DNA of 64,000 bases, taken from positions 1-64,000 of the forward strand of contig DASXNV010000112.1 of NCBI GenBank assembly GCA_036494815.1. Direction: 5' to 3'. This DNA is from Poindextera sp036494815. GTDB taxonomy: Bacteria; Pseudomonadota; Alphaproteobacteria; Caulobacterales; Caulobacteraceae. The notes beneath the pieces are model-generated. The model was not told the origin of the DNA. It did no database searches and worked only from the letters and a program-made list of their open reading frames with translations. Made by a program: the position numbers and the translations under genes. Below are positions 52,837 through 63,646 of the stretch, piece after piece (position 1 is the stretch's first letter; each line of letters starts with the position of its first letter).

Positions 52837-54478
52837 AGACTGCTTCCTTGAAGGGCTCGAGCCCAGCGCGCCGGTAGGTATCCAAAAAGCGCTCGCCGTC
52901 TTTGCGCTCGCGCAAATAGACCTCGACAAGTTGATCGACCGCCTCGGCCACCCGGCCGGCGGGCAAGGCGGGGCCGAGGATCTTGCCGACCTCGGCGTCT
53001 TCTGCGCCGGAACCGCCCAGGGTCAGCTGGTAGAATTCCTCGCCCTTCTTATCGACCCCCAGGATACCAATGTGGCCCACATGGTGGTGGCCGCAGGCGT
53101 TGATGCAGCCAGAGATCTTGATCTTCAACTCGCCCACGTTCTCTGCCACGGCTGGATCGGCGAACCGACGGGCGATGTCCTGGGCGATCGGGATCGCGCG
53201 GGCGTTGGCCAGGGCGCAGTAGTCCAGCCCCGGGCAGGCGATGATGTCGCTGACCAGATTGATATTGGGCGTGGCCAGGCCGGCGGCCTTCAGGGCGGCA
53301 TGCACCGCCGGCAGGTCGTCCAGCCTGATATGCGGCAGAACCAGGTTCTGTTCGTGGGTCACGCGGATTTCGCCGAAGCCGAACCGCTCAGCCAAATCGG
53401 CGACCAGTTCCATCTGCTCGGCGCTGGCGTCCCCGGGGGTTTCGCCCGGCGTCTTCAGCGACACGTCGACGATGGCGTAGCCGCGGATCTTATGCGGATG
53501 GGTGTTCTGGCGCGCAAACCGGGCCAGGGCCGGATCAACGGCCTTAGCGGCCTCGAACACGCTGGAGACGGCCGGCAGGACATCGAAGGCCGGTGGTGAG
53601 AAGAAGCCACGGATGCGGGCCAGCTCTTCGTCCGGCAGATCGGCGCGGGCCTGATCGATCTGGGCCCATTCGGCCTCGACCTGACGGCCGAATTCCTCCG
53701 CGCCCAGCTGGGCGACCAAGATCTTGATCCGCGCCTTGTAGATATTGTCCCGGCGGCCATGGCGGTTATAGACCCGCAAAATCGCCTCCAGATAGGACAG
53801 CAGGTTGCCCACCGGCAGGTGTTCCCTGATGGTCTGGCCAATATAGGGCGTGCGCCCCAGGCCGCCGCCGACCATCACCTCAAAGCCCAGCGCGCCGTCG
53901 CGGCCCCGCCGCAAGGCCAGTCCGATATCGTGCGTCTTGGCGGCGGTGCGATCCTTGGCCGAGGCCGTGATGGCGATCTTGAACTTGCGCGGCAGGTAGG
54001 TGAATTCGGGGTGCAGGGTCGACCACTGGCGGATCACCTCGGCCCAGACCCGCGGATCGTCGACCTCTTCCGCCGTCGCCCCGGCATGGGGATCGGCGGT
54101 GGTGTTGCGGATGCAGTTGCCCGAGGTCTGGATGGCGTGCAGGTCCACTTCGGCCAGGGACTGCAGGATATCGGCCGCGTCGCGCAGCTTGATCCAGTGA
54201 AACTGCAGATTGGTGCGGGTGGTGAAGTGCCCATAGCCCTTGTCGTAGGTGCGGGCGATGTGGGCCAGCCGGCGCAGCTGCGGCGCGTTCAGCGTGCCAT
54301 AGGGGATGGCCACCCGCAGCATATAGGCGTGCAACTGCAGATAGAGTCCGTTCATCAGCCGCAGGGGCTTGAACTGTTCCTCGGTGATCTCGCCGGCCAG
54401 GCGGCGGGCCACCTGATGACGGAACTCCTCGGTCCGGTCGGTCAGGAAGGCCTTATCGATAGCGTCGTACTGGTACAT
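52820..54478 (-). CDS. cysI: Assimilatory sulfite reductase, hemoprotein subunit
   Basis: 552 residues of the nitrite/sulfite reductase family with two ferredoxin-like halves. The siroheme/4Fe-4S ligands are the cysteines in CPGLDYCALANAR and GCINACGHHHVGH. The N-terminal half binds sulfite with QTSGNCIRNTTADPH. It reduces sulfite to sulfide with six electrons. No flavoprotein CysJ is present, so ferredoxin with the nearby Fpr is a likely donor. ATG 54478. It lies in the operon after DUF2849 and before DUF934. A nitrite-reductase role is less likely given cysH next to it. Confidence 0.93.
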   Translation of the reverse strand: MYQYDAIDKAFLTDRTEEFRHQVARRLAGEITEEQFKPLRLMNGLYLQLHAYMLRVAIPYGTLNAPQLRRLAHIARTYDKGYGHFTTRTNLQFHWIKLRDAADILQSLAEVDLHAIQTSGNCIRNTTADPHAGATAEEVDDPRVWAEVIRQWSTLHPEFTYLPRKFKIAITASAKDRTAAKTHDIGLALRRGRDGALGFEVMVGGGLGRTPYIGQTIREHLPVGNLLSYLEAILRVYNRHGRRDNIYKARIKILVAQLGAEEFGRQVEAEWAQIDQARADLPDEELARIRGFFSPPAFDVLPAVSSVFEAAKAVDPALARFARQNTHPHKIRGYAIVDVSLKTPGETPGDASAEQMELVADLAERFGFGEIRVTHEQNLVLPHIRLDDLPAVHAALKAAGLATPNINLVSDIIACPGLDYCALANARAIPIAQDIARRFADPAVAENVGELKIKISGCINACGHHHVGHIGILGVDKKGEEFYQLTLGGSGAEDAEVGKILGPALPAGRVAEAVDQLVEVYLRERKDGERFLDTYRRAGLEPFKEAVYVAAH

Positions 54479-54493
54479 TGATCAGGCCTTCTA

Positions 54494-54853
54494 CTACTTA
54501 CGCTTGATCAGATTGTGACGGCCGCCGGAGCGTGCGATCCCGTCGGCGTGGGCGATGACCTCGATGGCGTGGCCACCCAAAGCCTGTTTGCCGTGATGGG
54601 GGGTATTGGTGGGGCCGAGCGCACGCAGGCGCTCGCGATAGGCCACCGGCGCCAAGCCGTCGCCGGCCTCGGCCACATCGATCAGATAGGCGTCGACGAC
54701 CACATTGACCTGGCTCTTGGCCCTGGCTTCGGCCTCACCGGCCGGCGCATCCTTGTCGAACACCTCGGCCTCGCCGAACTGCTCCACCCAGCGGCCGCTG
54801 GCCCAGAACACTACTTCGCCGTCGATCAACCGATTGGCGGTCAGCGCCATCAT
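54494..54853 (-). CDS. DUF2849 family protein
   Basis: 119 residues of DUF2849 (TANRLIDGEVVFWASGRW near the N-terminus and IDVAEAGDGLAPVAYRERLRALGPTN near the C-terminus). Its genes occur between siroheme methyltransferase and cysI in alphaproteobacteria. Function is unknown; conservation of the context suggests a role with sulfite reductase. ATG 54853 is followed by a second ATG; the start overlaps the SUMT stop. Confidence 0.85.
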   Translation of the reverse strand: MMALTANRLIDGEVVFWASGRWVEQFGEAEVFDKDAPAGEAEARAKSQVNVVVDAYLIDVAEAGDGLAPVAYRERLRALGPTNTPHHGKQALGGHAIEVIAHADGIARSGGRHNLIKRK

Positions 54854-55701
54854 GACTTGAATTCCCGAAAAGGTTCGTCGTCGAAATCGGCTTCGACCGC
54901 CGCTGAGGCCACACCCGACACATTGGCCAGGGCGGCGACTTCGCCCACGATCAACAGGGCTGGACCGTCCAGATCGGCCACCGCCGCCTCCAGGCCGGCC
55001 AGGGTGGTCACAAGCCGCCGCTCGTGGGGCAGGCTGGCGCTCTCCACCACCGCCACGGGCGTCGCTCCGTCGCGGCCGGCGCCCATCAGCCGCCCGGCGA
55101 TCCGCCCGGCTGTGGTCAGGCCCATATAGATGGCCACGGTCTGGTTGGGCCGCGCCAAGGCCGGCCAGTCGAGGTTCGGATCCGCATCGCCGGCCGCATG
55201 GCCAGCGACGAAGATCACGGCCTGGGCCAGGCCGCGATGGGTCAGGGGCGCGCCGATATCGGCCGAGGCGGCCAAGGCGGCGCTGACGCCGGGAACCACA
55301 TGGACCTCAACGCCCGCCTCGCGGCAGGCCAGCATCTCTTCGCCGCCGCGGCCGAACAGGAACGGATCGCCGCCCTTCAGCCGCACCACTTTCAGGCCCT
55401 CCAGGGCCAGGGCGACCAGCAGGCGGTTGATATCGTCCTGAGGCAGGGTGTGGCGCGATTTGCGCTTGCCCACATCGATCATGCGCGCCGAGGGGCTGGC
55501 CAGATCCAGGATCGGTTGCGGCGTCAGGCGGTCATGTACGATCACGTCCGCGCCTTGCAGCAGGCGCAAGGCCTTGACCGTCAGCAGGTCCGGATCGCCC
55601 GGCCCGGCGCCCACCAGCCACACCACCCCGGTCCGCGATGCGGCGCCGTTCAGCACCACCAGCCGGCTGGAGGGATCGCGTTGGCGAGGGCCGCGAGACA
55701 T
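54850..55701 (-). CDS. cobA: Uroporphyrinogen-III C-methyltransferase (SUMT) for siroheme
   Basis: 283 residues. It methylates uroporphyrinogen III twice to precorrin-2, the precursor of siroheme needed by CysI. VWLVGAGPGDPDLLTVKALR, VVRLKGGDPFLFGRGGEE and the PGVSAALA and GAPLTHRG blocks are the family signatures. It is only the SUMT half of CysG; the dehydrogenase/ferrochelatase half is not fused. ATG 55701 has AAAGG upstream. It heads the minus-strand operon SUMT-DUF2849-cysI-DUF934-cysH-fpr. Confidence 0.92.
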   Translation of the reverse strand: MSRGPRQRDPSSRLVVLNGAASRTGVVWLVGAGPGDPDLLTVKALRLLQGADVIVHDRLTPQPILDLASPSARMIDVGKRKSRHTLPQDDINRLLVALALEGLKVVRLKGGDPFLFGRGGEEMLACREAGVEVHVVPGVSAALAASADIGAPLTHRGLAQAVIFVAGHAAGDADPNLDWPALARPNQTVAIYMGLTTAGRIAGRLMGAGRDGATPVAVVESASLPHERRLVTTLAGLEAAVADLDGPALLIVGEVAALANVSGVASAAVEADFDDEPFREFKS

Positions 55702-55873
55702 GGCCTTTAGATCCTCTAGGGTCCTATAAGGAGAACGGAGGCAGGCTGATCGCAGCCGCCCTGACCGTTCGGATGTACGCCAGCGCAACGCACGTCGCGC
55801 CGACGGTTGCAAAATGGGCGTCGGCCTGCCACTTCGCAAACAAGGACTTCTGCCGCTCGGTTCAGGAAAACTG

Positions 55874-56821
55874 ATGGAACAACGCCGCCGCCTGCCACCT
55901 CTGAACGCCTTGCGCGCCTTCGAGTCCGCAGCCCGTCACCTGAACTTCAGTCGCGCCGCCGACGAGTTGTCGGTGACCCCCGGCGCCGTGAGCCAGCAGA
56001 TCCAGAATCTGGAGGACTATGTGGGCGTGGCGCTGTTCAAGCGTACGCCCAAGGGCCTTTTGCTCACCGATCCGGCCCAGACCGCCCTGCCCGCCCTGCG
56101 TGAAGCCTTCGACCGGCTCGCCGAGGCCGCCTCCATGCTCACCGCCGCCGTGGATGGCCGGCGCCTGACCGTTTCGGTGGCCCCCTCCTTCGCCGCCAAA
56201 TGGCTGGTGCCCCGTCTGGGCCGATTCGAGGCCCTGCACCCCCAAGTCGACGTCTGGGTCTCCGCCGGCATGGAGGTGGTGGATTTCAACAGCGGCGAGA
56301 TCGACCTGGCCATCCGCTATGGCGCCGGCCGCTATCCGGGGCTGGAAGTGATCCGGCTGATGCAGGAGACGGTGATCGCCGTGACCAGTCCCGAACTGCT
56401 GGCCAACCACCCGCTGAACGAGTTGCAGGACCTGGCCGGCCAGATCCTGTTGCACGACGGCTCGCCCGACGCCGACGATTCCTGCCCCGACTGGACCATG
56501 TGGCTGGCGGCGCGCGGCGTCAAAGGCGTGGACGGCGCTCGCGGCCCGCGCTTCAATCAGTCCAGCCTGGTGATCGAGGCGGCGGTGGGCGGCCGCGGCG
56601 TGGCCCTGGCCAAGCGCACCCTGGCCCAGGCCGACCTGGACGCGGGCCGCTTGGTGGCCCCGTTCCAGATCGCCACCGCTGTCGATTTCGCCTATCACGT
56701 GGTCCACCCCAAGGCCAAAGGCCGCCTGCCCCAGGTCAAGGCCTTCGTCGCCTGGCTGATCGCCGAGGCCGAGGCGCATGAGGCGATCCTGCGGACCCTG
56801 GACAATGGGGCGGGGATTTAG
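55874..56821 (+). CDS. GcvA-type LysR-family transcriptional regulator
   Basis: 315 residues. An N-terminal winged helix-turn-helix (LPPLNALRAFESAARHLNFS then AADELSVTPGAVSQQIQNLE) is followed by a periplasmic-binding-like effector domain with the GcvA-typical FNSGEIDLAIRYG. The start ATG 55874 follows AGGAAAA. It is divergent from the sulfite-reduction operon with 172 bases between starts and could regulate it, like CysB, although GcvA-type regulators have diverse targets. The gap holds no clear operator I can name. Confidence 0.9.
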   Translation: MEQRRRLPPLNALRAFESAARHLNFSRAADELSVTPGAVSQQIQNLEDYVGVALFKRTPKGLLLTDPAQTALPALREAFDRLAEAASMLTAAVDGRRLTVSVAPSFAAKWLVPRLGRFEALHPQVDVWVSAGMEVVDFNSGEIDLAIRYGAGRYPGLEVIRLMQETVIAVTSPELLANHPLNELQDLAGQILLHDGSPDADDSCPDWTMWLAARGVKGVDGARGPRFNQSSLVIEAAVGGRGVALAKRTLAQADLDAGRLVAPFQIATAVDFAYHVVHPKAKGRLPQVKAFVAWLIAEAEAHEAILRTLDNGAGI

Positions 56822-56887
56822 GCGCTGGCGCGCCAGGAACCAAACTCAAGCCGGTTCGTTTGCGGCCCACACCCTGCGAGGCCCCCA

Positions 56888-57355
56888 ATGAAACTCAATC
56901 TTTCGACCTCCGCCGTCGCCGTGGCCACGGCCATGTTTCTCGTGGTGCCACTGTCGGCCCATGCCGATCTGCCGGGTAAGCATCCAGGCTACCTGCACGC
57001 CCTGACCGACTTGCGTTCGGCGCGCTGGCTGATCAGCCACCGCCCCGGCGACACCGTGGTCAGCGCCCACGAGGACGCAGCGGTTCAGAAAATCGTTGCG
57101 GCGATCAGCGACATCCAGCGCGACGCCGTCAACGACGGCAAGGGTCTGGAGGATCACCCCGCGGCCGACGCCCCGGCCTTCAAGGCCGATCGCCTGACCC
57201 GCGCGCTGGAGCTGCTGAACGCCGCCCACAAGGACGTCAACGCCGAGGAAGACAATCCCAAGGCCGCCGAGCTGAAAAAGGTCGCGCTCAACAATATCGA
57301 CGAAGCGGCCAAGCAGCTCAAAGCCGCGCTCTGGGACCTGAGCCACGCCAAATAA
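56888..57355 (+). CDS. Conserved exported helical protein of unknown function
   Basis: 155 residues: signal peptide (LSTSAVAVATAMFLVVPLSA, cleaved near HADLP), then an alpha-helical, charged domain (HPGYLHALTDLRSARWLI, DDGKGLEDHP, EEDNPKAAELKKVALNNIDE). Proteins with this HPxYLHAL-DLRxAR pattern are widespread in soil bacteria and uncharacterised. ATG 56888 is 66 bases after the LysR gene. It faces the Hpt gene tail to tail. Confidence 0.7.
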   Translation: MKLNLSTSAVAVATAMFLVVPLSAHADLPGKHPGYLHALTDLRSARWLISHRPGDTVVSAHEDAAVQKIVAAISDIQRDAVNDGKGLEDHPAADAPAFKADRLTRALELLNAAHKDVNAEEDNPKAAELKKVALNNIDEAAKQLKAALWDLSHAK

Positions 57356-57379
57356 CCGAGGCATGACCGCAAGGCTCCG

Positions 57380-57751
57380 TCAGCCGGCGGGGCCTTTGAG
57401 CGACCGTAGCGCCTGTTCGTGCAGATAGGCGGCGATATCGGCGAGAGCCACATCCAGGGCGTCGCCCACCTGACTCAGCCGAGCCGTCCGCATTCCATCA
57501 TCGCCCGAAAGCTCGACGGCCTCGCAAACCTCGGCCAGGGCGCCGGCGCCGATGCTTCTGGCCGAACCCTTCAGGGTGTGCGCCGCGTCGCGCCAGCCTT
57601 CGCTGGCGGCATGAGGATCCAACAGCCGCCGCCACAGGGCCGCCTGCTCGCAGAACAGGTTGAGCACCTCTTCCACCACCCCCTGATCGTGGGCGGCATA
57701 GGCCTCGAGATACGCGAAATCCACCGCGCCGGTTATGTCGCGTCGCGCCAT
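57380..57751 (-). CDS. Hpt-domain phosphotransfer protein
   Basis: 123 residues, a single histidine-phosphotransfer domain. The phosphorylatable histidine is His58 in AAHTLKGSARSIGA, with the helical-bundle layout of Hpt. ATG 57751 follows GGGAGG. No kinase or receiver gene is adjacent, so the partners are elsewhere. It may be an intermediate in a hybrid-kinase phosphorelay. Confidence 0.88.
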   Translation of the reverse strand: MARRDITGAVDFAYLEAYAAHDQGVVEEVLNLFCEQAALWRRLLDPHAASEGWRDAAHTLKGSARSIGAGALAEVCEAVELSGDDGMRTARLSQVGDALDVALADIAAYLHEQALRSLKGPAG

Positions 57752-57859
57752 GCGGCCTCCCAGACTCAGACTACGTGCTGGGGATCATAGCCTAGCCTTG
57801 CGGGTCCGGCTCCGGCCCAACCACCGCTTCCACAACAATTTGAATTATCTGAGGAAGGA

Positions 57860-57935
<76 letters not shown>

Positions 57936-58061
57936 GAAACTGGCGGAAGGTTAGGCCGCGCAGCAATCCCGGCGGGGTGTCTGAACGCCTCTTGAGGGGC
58001 GATTCCGACGAGTTCCGCTGGGGAGGCGCTCTCCTAACCGCCTTTTGCCCGCTTCGCAAGG

Positions 58062-59162
58062 CTAGGCTGCGACAAAGCCCTTCCAGGTCGCCATGTAGTC
58101 GATGAAGGCCGGACCGAGGCCCTCCTCGCGCAGATGCTCGCGCGTCACCGGCAGGGGGATGGGATGGAAGGCTTCGTCCGCCGCCACGCGCCGCGGGAAA
58201 TCGTGATGCAGAATCGCGCCTCTGCCGATCAGGACGAAGTCTGCGCCGGCCTGCAGGCAGTCGCGCGCCCGCTCGGCGGTCAGCACCTTGCCGGCGACAC
58301 CCAGCCGCACCGAACCGCGCTCCAGGTCGGTGAACCAGGACATCAGCCTGCGGCCCTTGAACTCGGCCTCCTCCGGCTCCTTGGTCACATCCCACAAAGA
58401 CATGTCCAGATAATCGACATCCCCCGCCCGCATCAGGCTCTGGGCCAGGTCCCGGATCTCGGCCAGCTTCAGGCCGAACCGTTCCGGCGACAAGCGAAGG
58501 CCCAGGTTGAAGTCCGGGCGGCAGCGGTCACGGATCCCGGCGATGATCTCATAGATCACCCGCGCCCGGTTCTCCAGCGTCCCGCCAAAGCGATCGCTGC
58601 GCTGGTTGATCTCGGGGCTGAGGAACTGACAGAGGATATAGCCGTGGGCGCCGTGGATCTCGACGCCGTCGAAGCCGGCCCGCTCGGCGCGCTGGGCGGC
58701 GGCGATGAAATCCTCGATCAACTGCTCGACCTCGGCCTCGCTGAGCGCCCGAGCTCCAGTTTCAGCATCATCGGAGGGACAGACCGGCGCCTCGCCGATC
58801 AGATCCTTGGGCGCTCGCATCCCGGCGTGATGCAACTGAGCCACCGCCAAGCTGCCCTCCGCCTTGATCGCCGCCGCCAACCGGGTCAGGCCCTCCAGAT
58901 GCTCGTCGCCAAAGATGCCCAGCTGACCGGGGAAACCTTGGCCGATCCGTTGCACATGGGCGGCGCAGGTCATGGTCAGGCCAAAGCCACCCTTGGCGCG
59001 CAGGGTCAGCCAATGAAACTCGTCGTCCGACAGTCGCCCGTCCGCGTGGCTCTGCAGATTCGTCAACGGCGCCAGCATGAAGCGGTTTTTCATCGCCGGC
59101 CCATGCTTGAAGCCTAAGGCCGCGAACAGGCCGAGGTTGGACAAGGTTATGCTCCGCATCAT
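58062..59162 (-). CDS. NADH:flavin oxidoreductase, Old Yellow Enzyme family
   Basis: 366 residues forming a TIM barrel that binds FMN. The segment GVEIHGAHGYILCQFLSPEIN (key residues HGAHGY) and the RSDRFGGTLENRAR block are family hallmarks, and the FMN-phosphate site is VLIGRGAILH. Substrates of OYE-like enzymes are often enones or nitro compounds. The ATG pair at 59162/59159 has no clear Shine-Dalgarno. It is divergent from the Baeyer-Villiger monooxygenase, which may be functionally linked. Confidence 0.9.
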   Translation of the reverse strand: MMRSITLSNLGLFAALGFKHGPAMKNRFMLAPLTNLQSHADGRLSDDEFHWLTLRAKGGFGLTMTCAAHVQRIGQGFPGQLGIFGDEHLEGLTRLAAAIKAEGSLAVAQLHHAGMRAPKDLIGEAPVCPSDDAETGARALSEAEVEQLIEDFIAAAQRAERAGFDGVEIHGAHGYILCQFLSPEINQRSDRFGGTLENRARVIYEIIAGIRDRCRPDFNLGLRLSPERFGLKLAEIRDLAQSLMRAGDVDYLDMSLWDVTKEPEEAEFKGRRLMSWFTDLERGSVRLGVAGKVLTAERARDCLQAGADFVLIGRGAILHHDFPRRVAADEAFHPIPLPVTREHLREEGLGPAFIDYMATWKGFVAA

Positions 59163-59357
59163 TCAAAAGGCGCCGTGAAACGGCCCCATCTTCCTAATTG
59201 TCCTCGGCGCTTGAGGCCAAGGCGACATTACGGCCTGCTCGCAAACATACTGAAACTTCGAACTGCAGACTTGATCCGAGCTGATGAAGCCCGCAGGCTA
59301 GGCGAAAGCTGTCAGGGCGCAACCTTGGACAGAAGAAAATCGCGAGGAACCGACATC

Positions 59358-61202
<1,845 letters not shown>

Positions 61203-61319
61203 CCGGTCCAAACTGAATTCGTGATCGCCGCCTGCCCTTAGGTCGCCGTTGATCCGGCCCGCTCCGACCGGCATCGTTCCCTTCGGCGCGATAAGACGCC
61301 AACCAGGGAGTGCGACGCG

Positions 61320-63146
61320 ATGAGCGAGACCAAGGTGGTTCGGATCGGAGGCGCCGGCGGCTTTCTGGGCGACAGCTCGACCGCGGCGCCGCAACTGCTG
61401 CGCGGCGGCCGGCTGGACTACATGATCCTGGACTATCTGGCCGAGGCGACCATGTCGGCCCTGGGCCAGTTGAAGGCGGCGCGGCCGGACCAGGGCTATG
61501 CCCGCGACTTCACCGACTGGGTGTGGAAGGACAATCTGCACGACTTCAAGGCCCAGGGCGTGCGCGTTGTCACCAACGCCGGCGGCCTCAACCCTCGGGC
61601 CTGCCGCGAGCGCATGGAGGCCTTGGCCGCCGATGCGGGCCTCAGCTTCAAGATCGCGATCATCGAAGGCGACGATTTGCAGGACCGCCTGCCGCAACTG
61701 GCCCAACGGGATTTCAGGGAGATGTTTACGGGCGCGCCCTTCCCCAATCCCGCAAAGGCCTTCTCCGCCAACGCCTATTTCGGCGGCGCGCCGATCGCCG
61801 CCGCCCTGGCCACCGGGGCCGAGGTGGTGATCACCGGGCGGGTGGTCGACAGCGCCCTCACCCTTGGCCCGCTTATGTACGAATTCGGCTGGACCGCCGA
61901 TGACCACGACCGGCTTTCAGCTGGCTCCCTGGCCGGCCACGTGATCGAGTGCGGCGCTCAGGCGACCGGCGGCCTGTTCACCGACTGGGAGGACGTGGAG
62001 GACTGGGCCCATATCGGCTATCCGATCGTCGAGTGTCACGCGAACGGTGACTTTATCGTCGCCAAGCCGGACGGCACGGGCGGCCTGGTCAGCCCTGCCG
62101 CCGTGGCCGAGCAAATCCTCTACGAGGTCGGCGATCCCCAGGCCTACGCCCTGCCCGATGTGGTCTGCGACTTCTCCCAGGTGCGCGTCGAGGCCATCGG
62201 TCCGCAGCGCGTACTCGTGACCGGCGCCAAGGGCTATGCGCCCAGCGGCAGGCTGAAGGTCTGTGTCACCTATGAGGACGGCTGGCGGTTCATCGGAACC
62301 ATGCCGGTGGTGGGCCGCGACGCCGGCCGCAAGGCCCTGCGCCAGGCCGAAGCGGTGCTGATCCGGGTCGATGAAATGCTCCGCGACCGCAACCTGCCGC
62401 CCTTGCGTGACCATCGCATCGAGCTTCTGGGCGCGGAGGCCAGCTATGGCGCCCAGGCCCGTCCTGAGGCCCAGGCTAGCCGCGAGGTGATCTGCCGCCT
62501 GGGCGCCGAGCATGACAGCGCCAAGGCTCTGGCGGTGATGGCGCGGGAGTTCGATTCGCCGACCACCTCCATGAGCGTGGGTTCCACCGGCTGGTTCGGC
62601 GGCCGGCCGACGATTTCGCCGGTGGCGCGGGTGTTCTCGATCCTGCTGCCGGGCGACGAGACGCCGGCCAGTGTCTCGCTCGGCGACCAGGCCCTGAAGG
62701 TCGCCGCGCCGGCGCCAGCCAAGCCGTTCGACGCCGCAGAGATCACCCGGCCAGCGGCGCCTGCGGATCCTTCGCCGGAGGCGGACATGGTCACCGTGCC
62801 GCTGATCGACATCGCGTGGGCCCGGTCAGGCGACAAGGGCGATGCTTTCAACGTTGGGGTCATCGCGCGTCGAACGGACTATCTGCCCTGGATCCGCAAG
62901 GCTTTGAACCAGGAAGCGGTTTTGACCTTCTTCGCTCACGAGTTTGAGGGCGCGCCTGCGCCGCAAGTGATCCGCTACGACTTGCCTGGATTGAATGCGA
63001 TCAATCTGCACTGCCTCCAGGCCCTGGGCGGTGGCCAGTTCGCCAGCCTGAGGCTGGATCCCCTGGCCAAGGGCAAGGCTCAGCAGCTTCTCGACATGCG
63101 GGTTCACATTCCAGCCAGGCTGGCGCCGAGGATCGGACGCGCTTAA
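61320..63146 (+). CDS. AtuA-like (DUF1446) acyclic terpene utilization protein
   Basis: 608 residues. The long N-terminal domain belongs to the AtuA/DUF1446 family (VRIGGAGGFLGDS, VVTNAGGLNPRACRERM, AEVVITGRVVDSALTLGP). The C-terminal 110 residues form the small ferredoxin-like domain often fused to it (IAWARSGDKGDAFNVGVIAR). In Pseudomonas AtuA belongs to the citronellol/geraniol pathway, but its reaction is unclear. ATG 61320 has AGGGAG upstream. The stop overlaps the convergent unknown gene in the shared TTAA. Confidence 0.87.
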   Translation: MSETKVVRIGGAGGFLGDSSTAAPQLLRGGRLDYMILDYLAEATMSALGQLKAARPDQGYARDFTDWVWKDNLHDFKAQGVRVVTNAGGLNPRACRERMEALAADAGLSFKIAIIEGDDLQDRLPQLAQRDFREMFTGAPFPNPAKAFSANAYFGGAPIAAALATGAEVVITGRVVDSALTLGPLMYEFGWTADDHDRLSAGSLAGHVIECGAQATGGLFTDWEDVEDWAHIGYPIVECHANGDFIVAKPDGTGGLVSPAAVAEQILYEVGDPQAYALPDVVCDFSQVRVEAIGPQRVLVTGAKGYAPSGRLKVCVTYEDGWRFIGTMPVVGRDAGRKALRQAEAVLIRVDEMLRDRNLPPLRDHRIELLGAEASYGAQARPEAQASREVICRLGAEHDSAKALAVMAREFDSPTTSMSVGSTGWFGGRPTISPVARVFSILLPGDETPASVSLGDQALKVAAPAPAKPFDAAEITRPAAPADPSPEADMVTVPLIDIAWARSGDKGDAFNVGVIARRTDYLPWIRKALNQEAVLTFFAHEFEGAPAPQVIRYDLPGLNAINLHCLQALGGGQFASLRLDPLAKGKAQQLLDMRVHIPARLAPRIGRA

Positions 63147-63646
63147 ACCGGCGCTTGGTCTGGGACCGCTCCTTCGAAATCCGGCTTGGGAAGGCGGTTG
63201 TGTATCTTCTTCAAGCCCAAAAAAATCTGGGCGCGCGCCTCGGCAGGCAGCTTGCCCTGATCCATGCGCAGGAGTTGCAGCGCATCGATATGGACATCGA
63301 TCGACGGCCAATCCCAACGCTGCAGGCCAAGGCAACGATCGGTGAGTTCGCAAAGGTGGAACGCCGCGCGGTCGATTTCCAGCTCCGGAACCGGGGCGGC
63401 GCAGTCGATGATCCGGCTCGCCAGCATGTACAGTTCCTGTAGGTCCTCATCGCCCATTCGGTTGGCCCGGCCATAGACCCGCACGATTTCGGCGATCAGC
63501 CCGTCGATCTGCGCCAGGCTCGGCTCACGCAGATCATCAAGAGCCTGCTTGCCCTTGGTCAGAGCTTCGATCGCTCTCATGCCGCCGGCTTTGAGAATCT
63601 TATTGCGGAGCTTGTTCGGCACCCGGAACATGCGAACTTCGCTCAT
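63143..63646 (-). CDS. Conserved protein of unknown function, coupled to response regulator
   Basis: 167 residues, helical and charged, with no family I recognise. Notable segments are RMFRVPNKLRNKIL at the N-terminus and DWPSIDVHIDALQLLRMDQG near residue 120. No signal peptide or membrane helix. It overlaps the response regulator as ATGA, so it is probably a partner of that protein, for example a signalling adaptor. The stop overlaps the AtuA-like stop. Confidence 0.75.
   Translation of the reverse strand: MSEVRMFRVPNKLRNKILKAGGMRAIEALTKGKQALDDLREPSLAQIDGLIAEIVRVYGRANRMGDEDLQELYMLASRIIDCAAPVPELEIDRAAFHLCELTDRCLGLQRWDWPSIDVHIDALQLLRMDQGKLPAEARAQIFLGLKKIHNRLPKPDFEGAVPDQAPV

Noticed and set aside
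56825..56836. Palindrome CTGGCGCGCCAG after the LysR gene
   Set aside because: Perfect but short and made of common GC-rich words; no flanking T-run, so neither terminator nor operator is supported.
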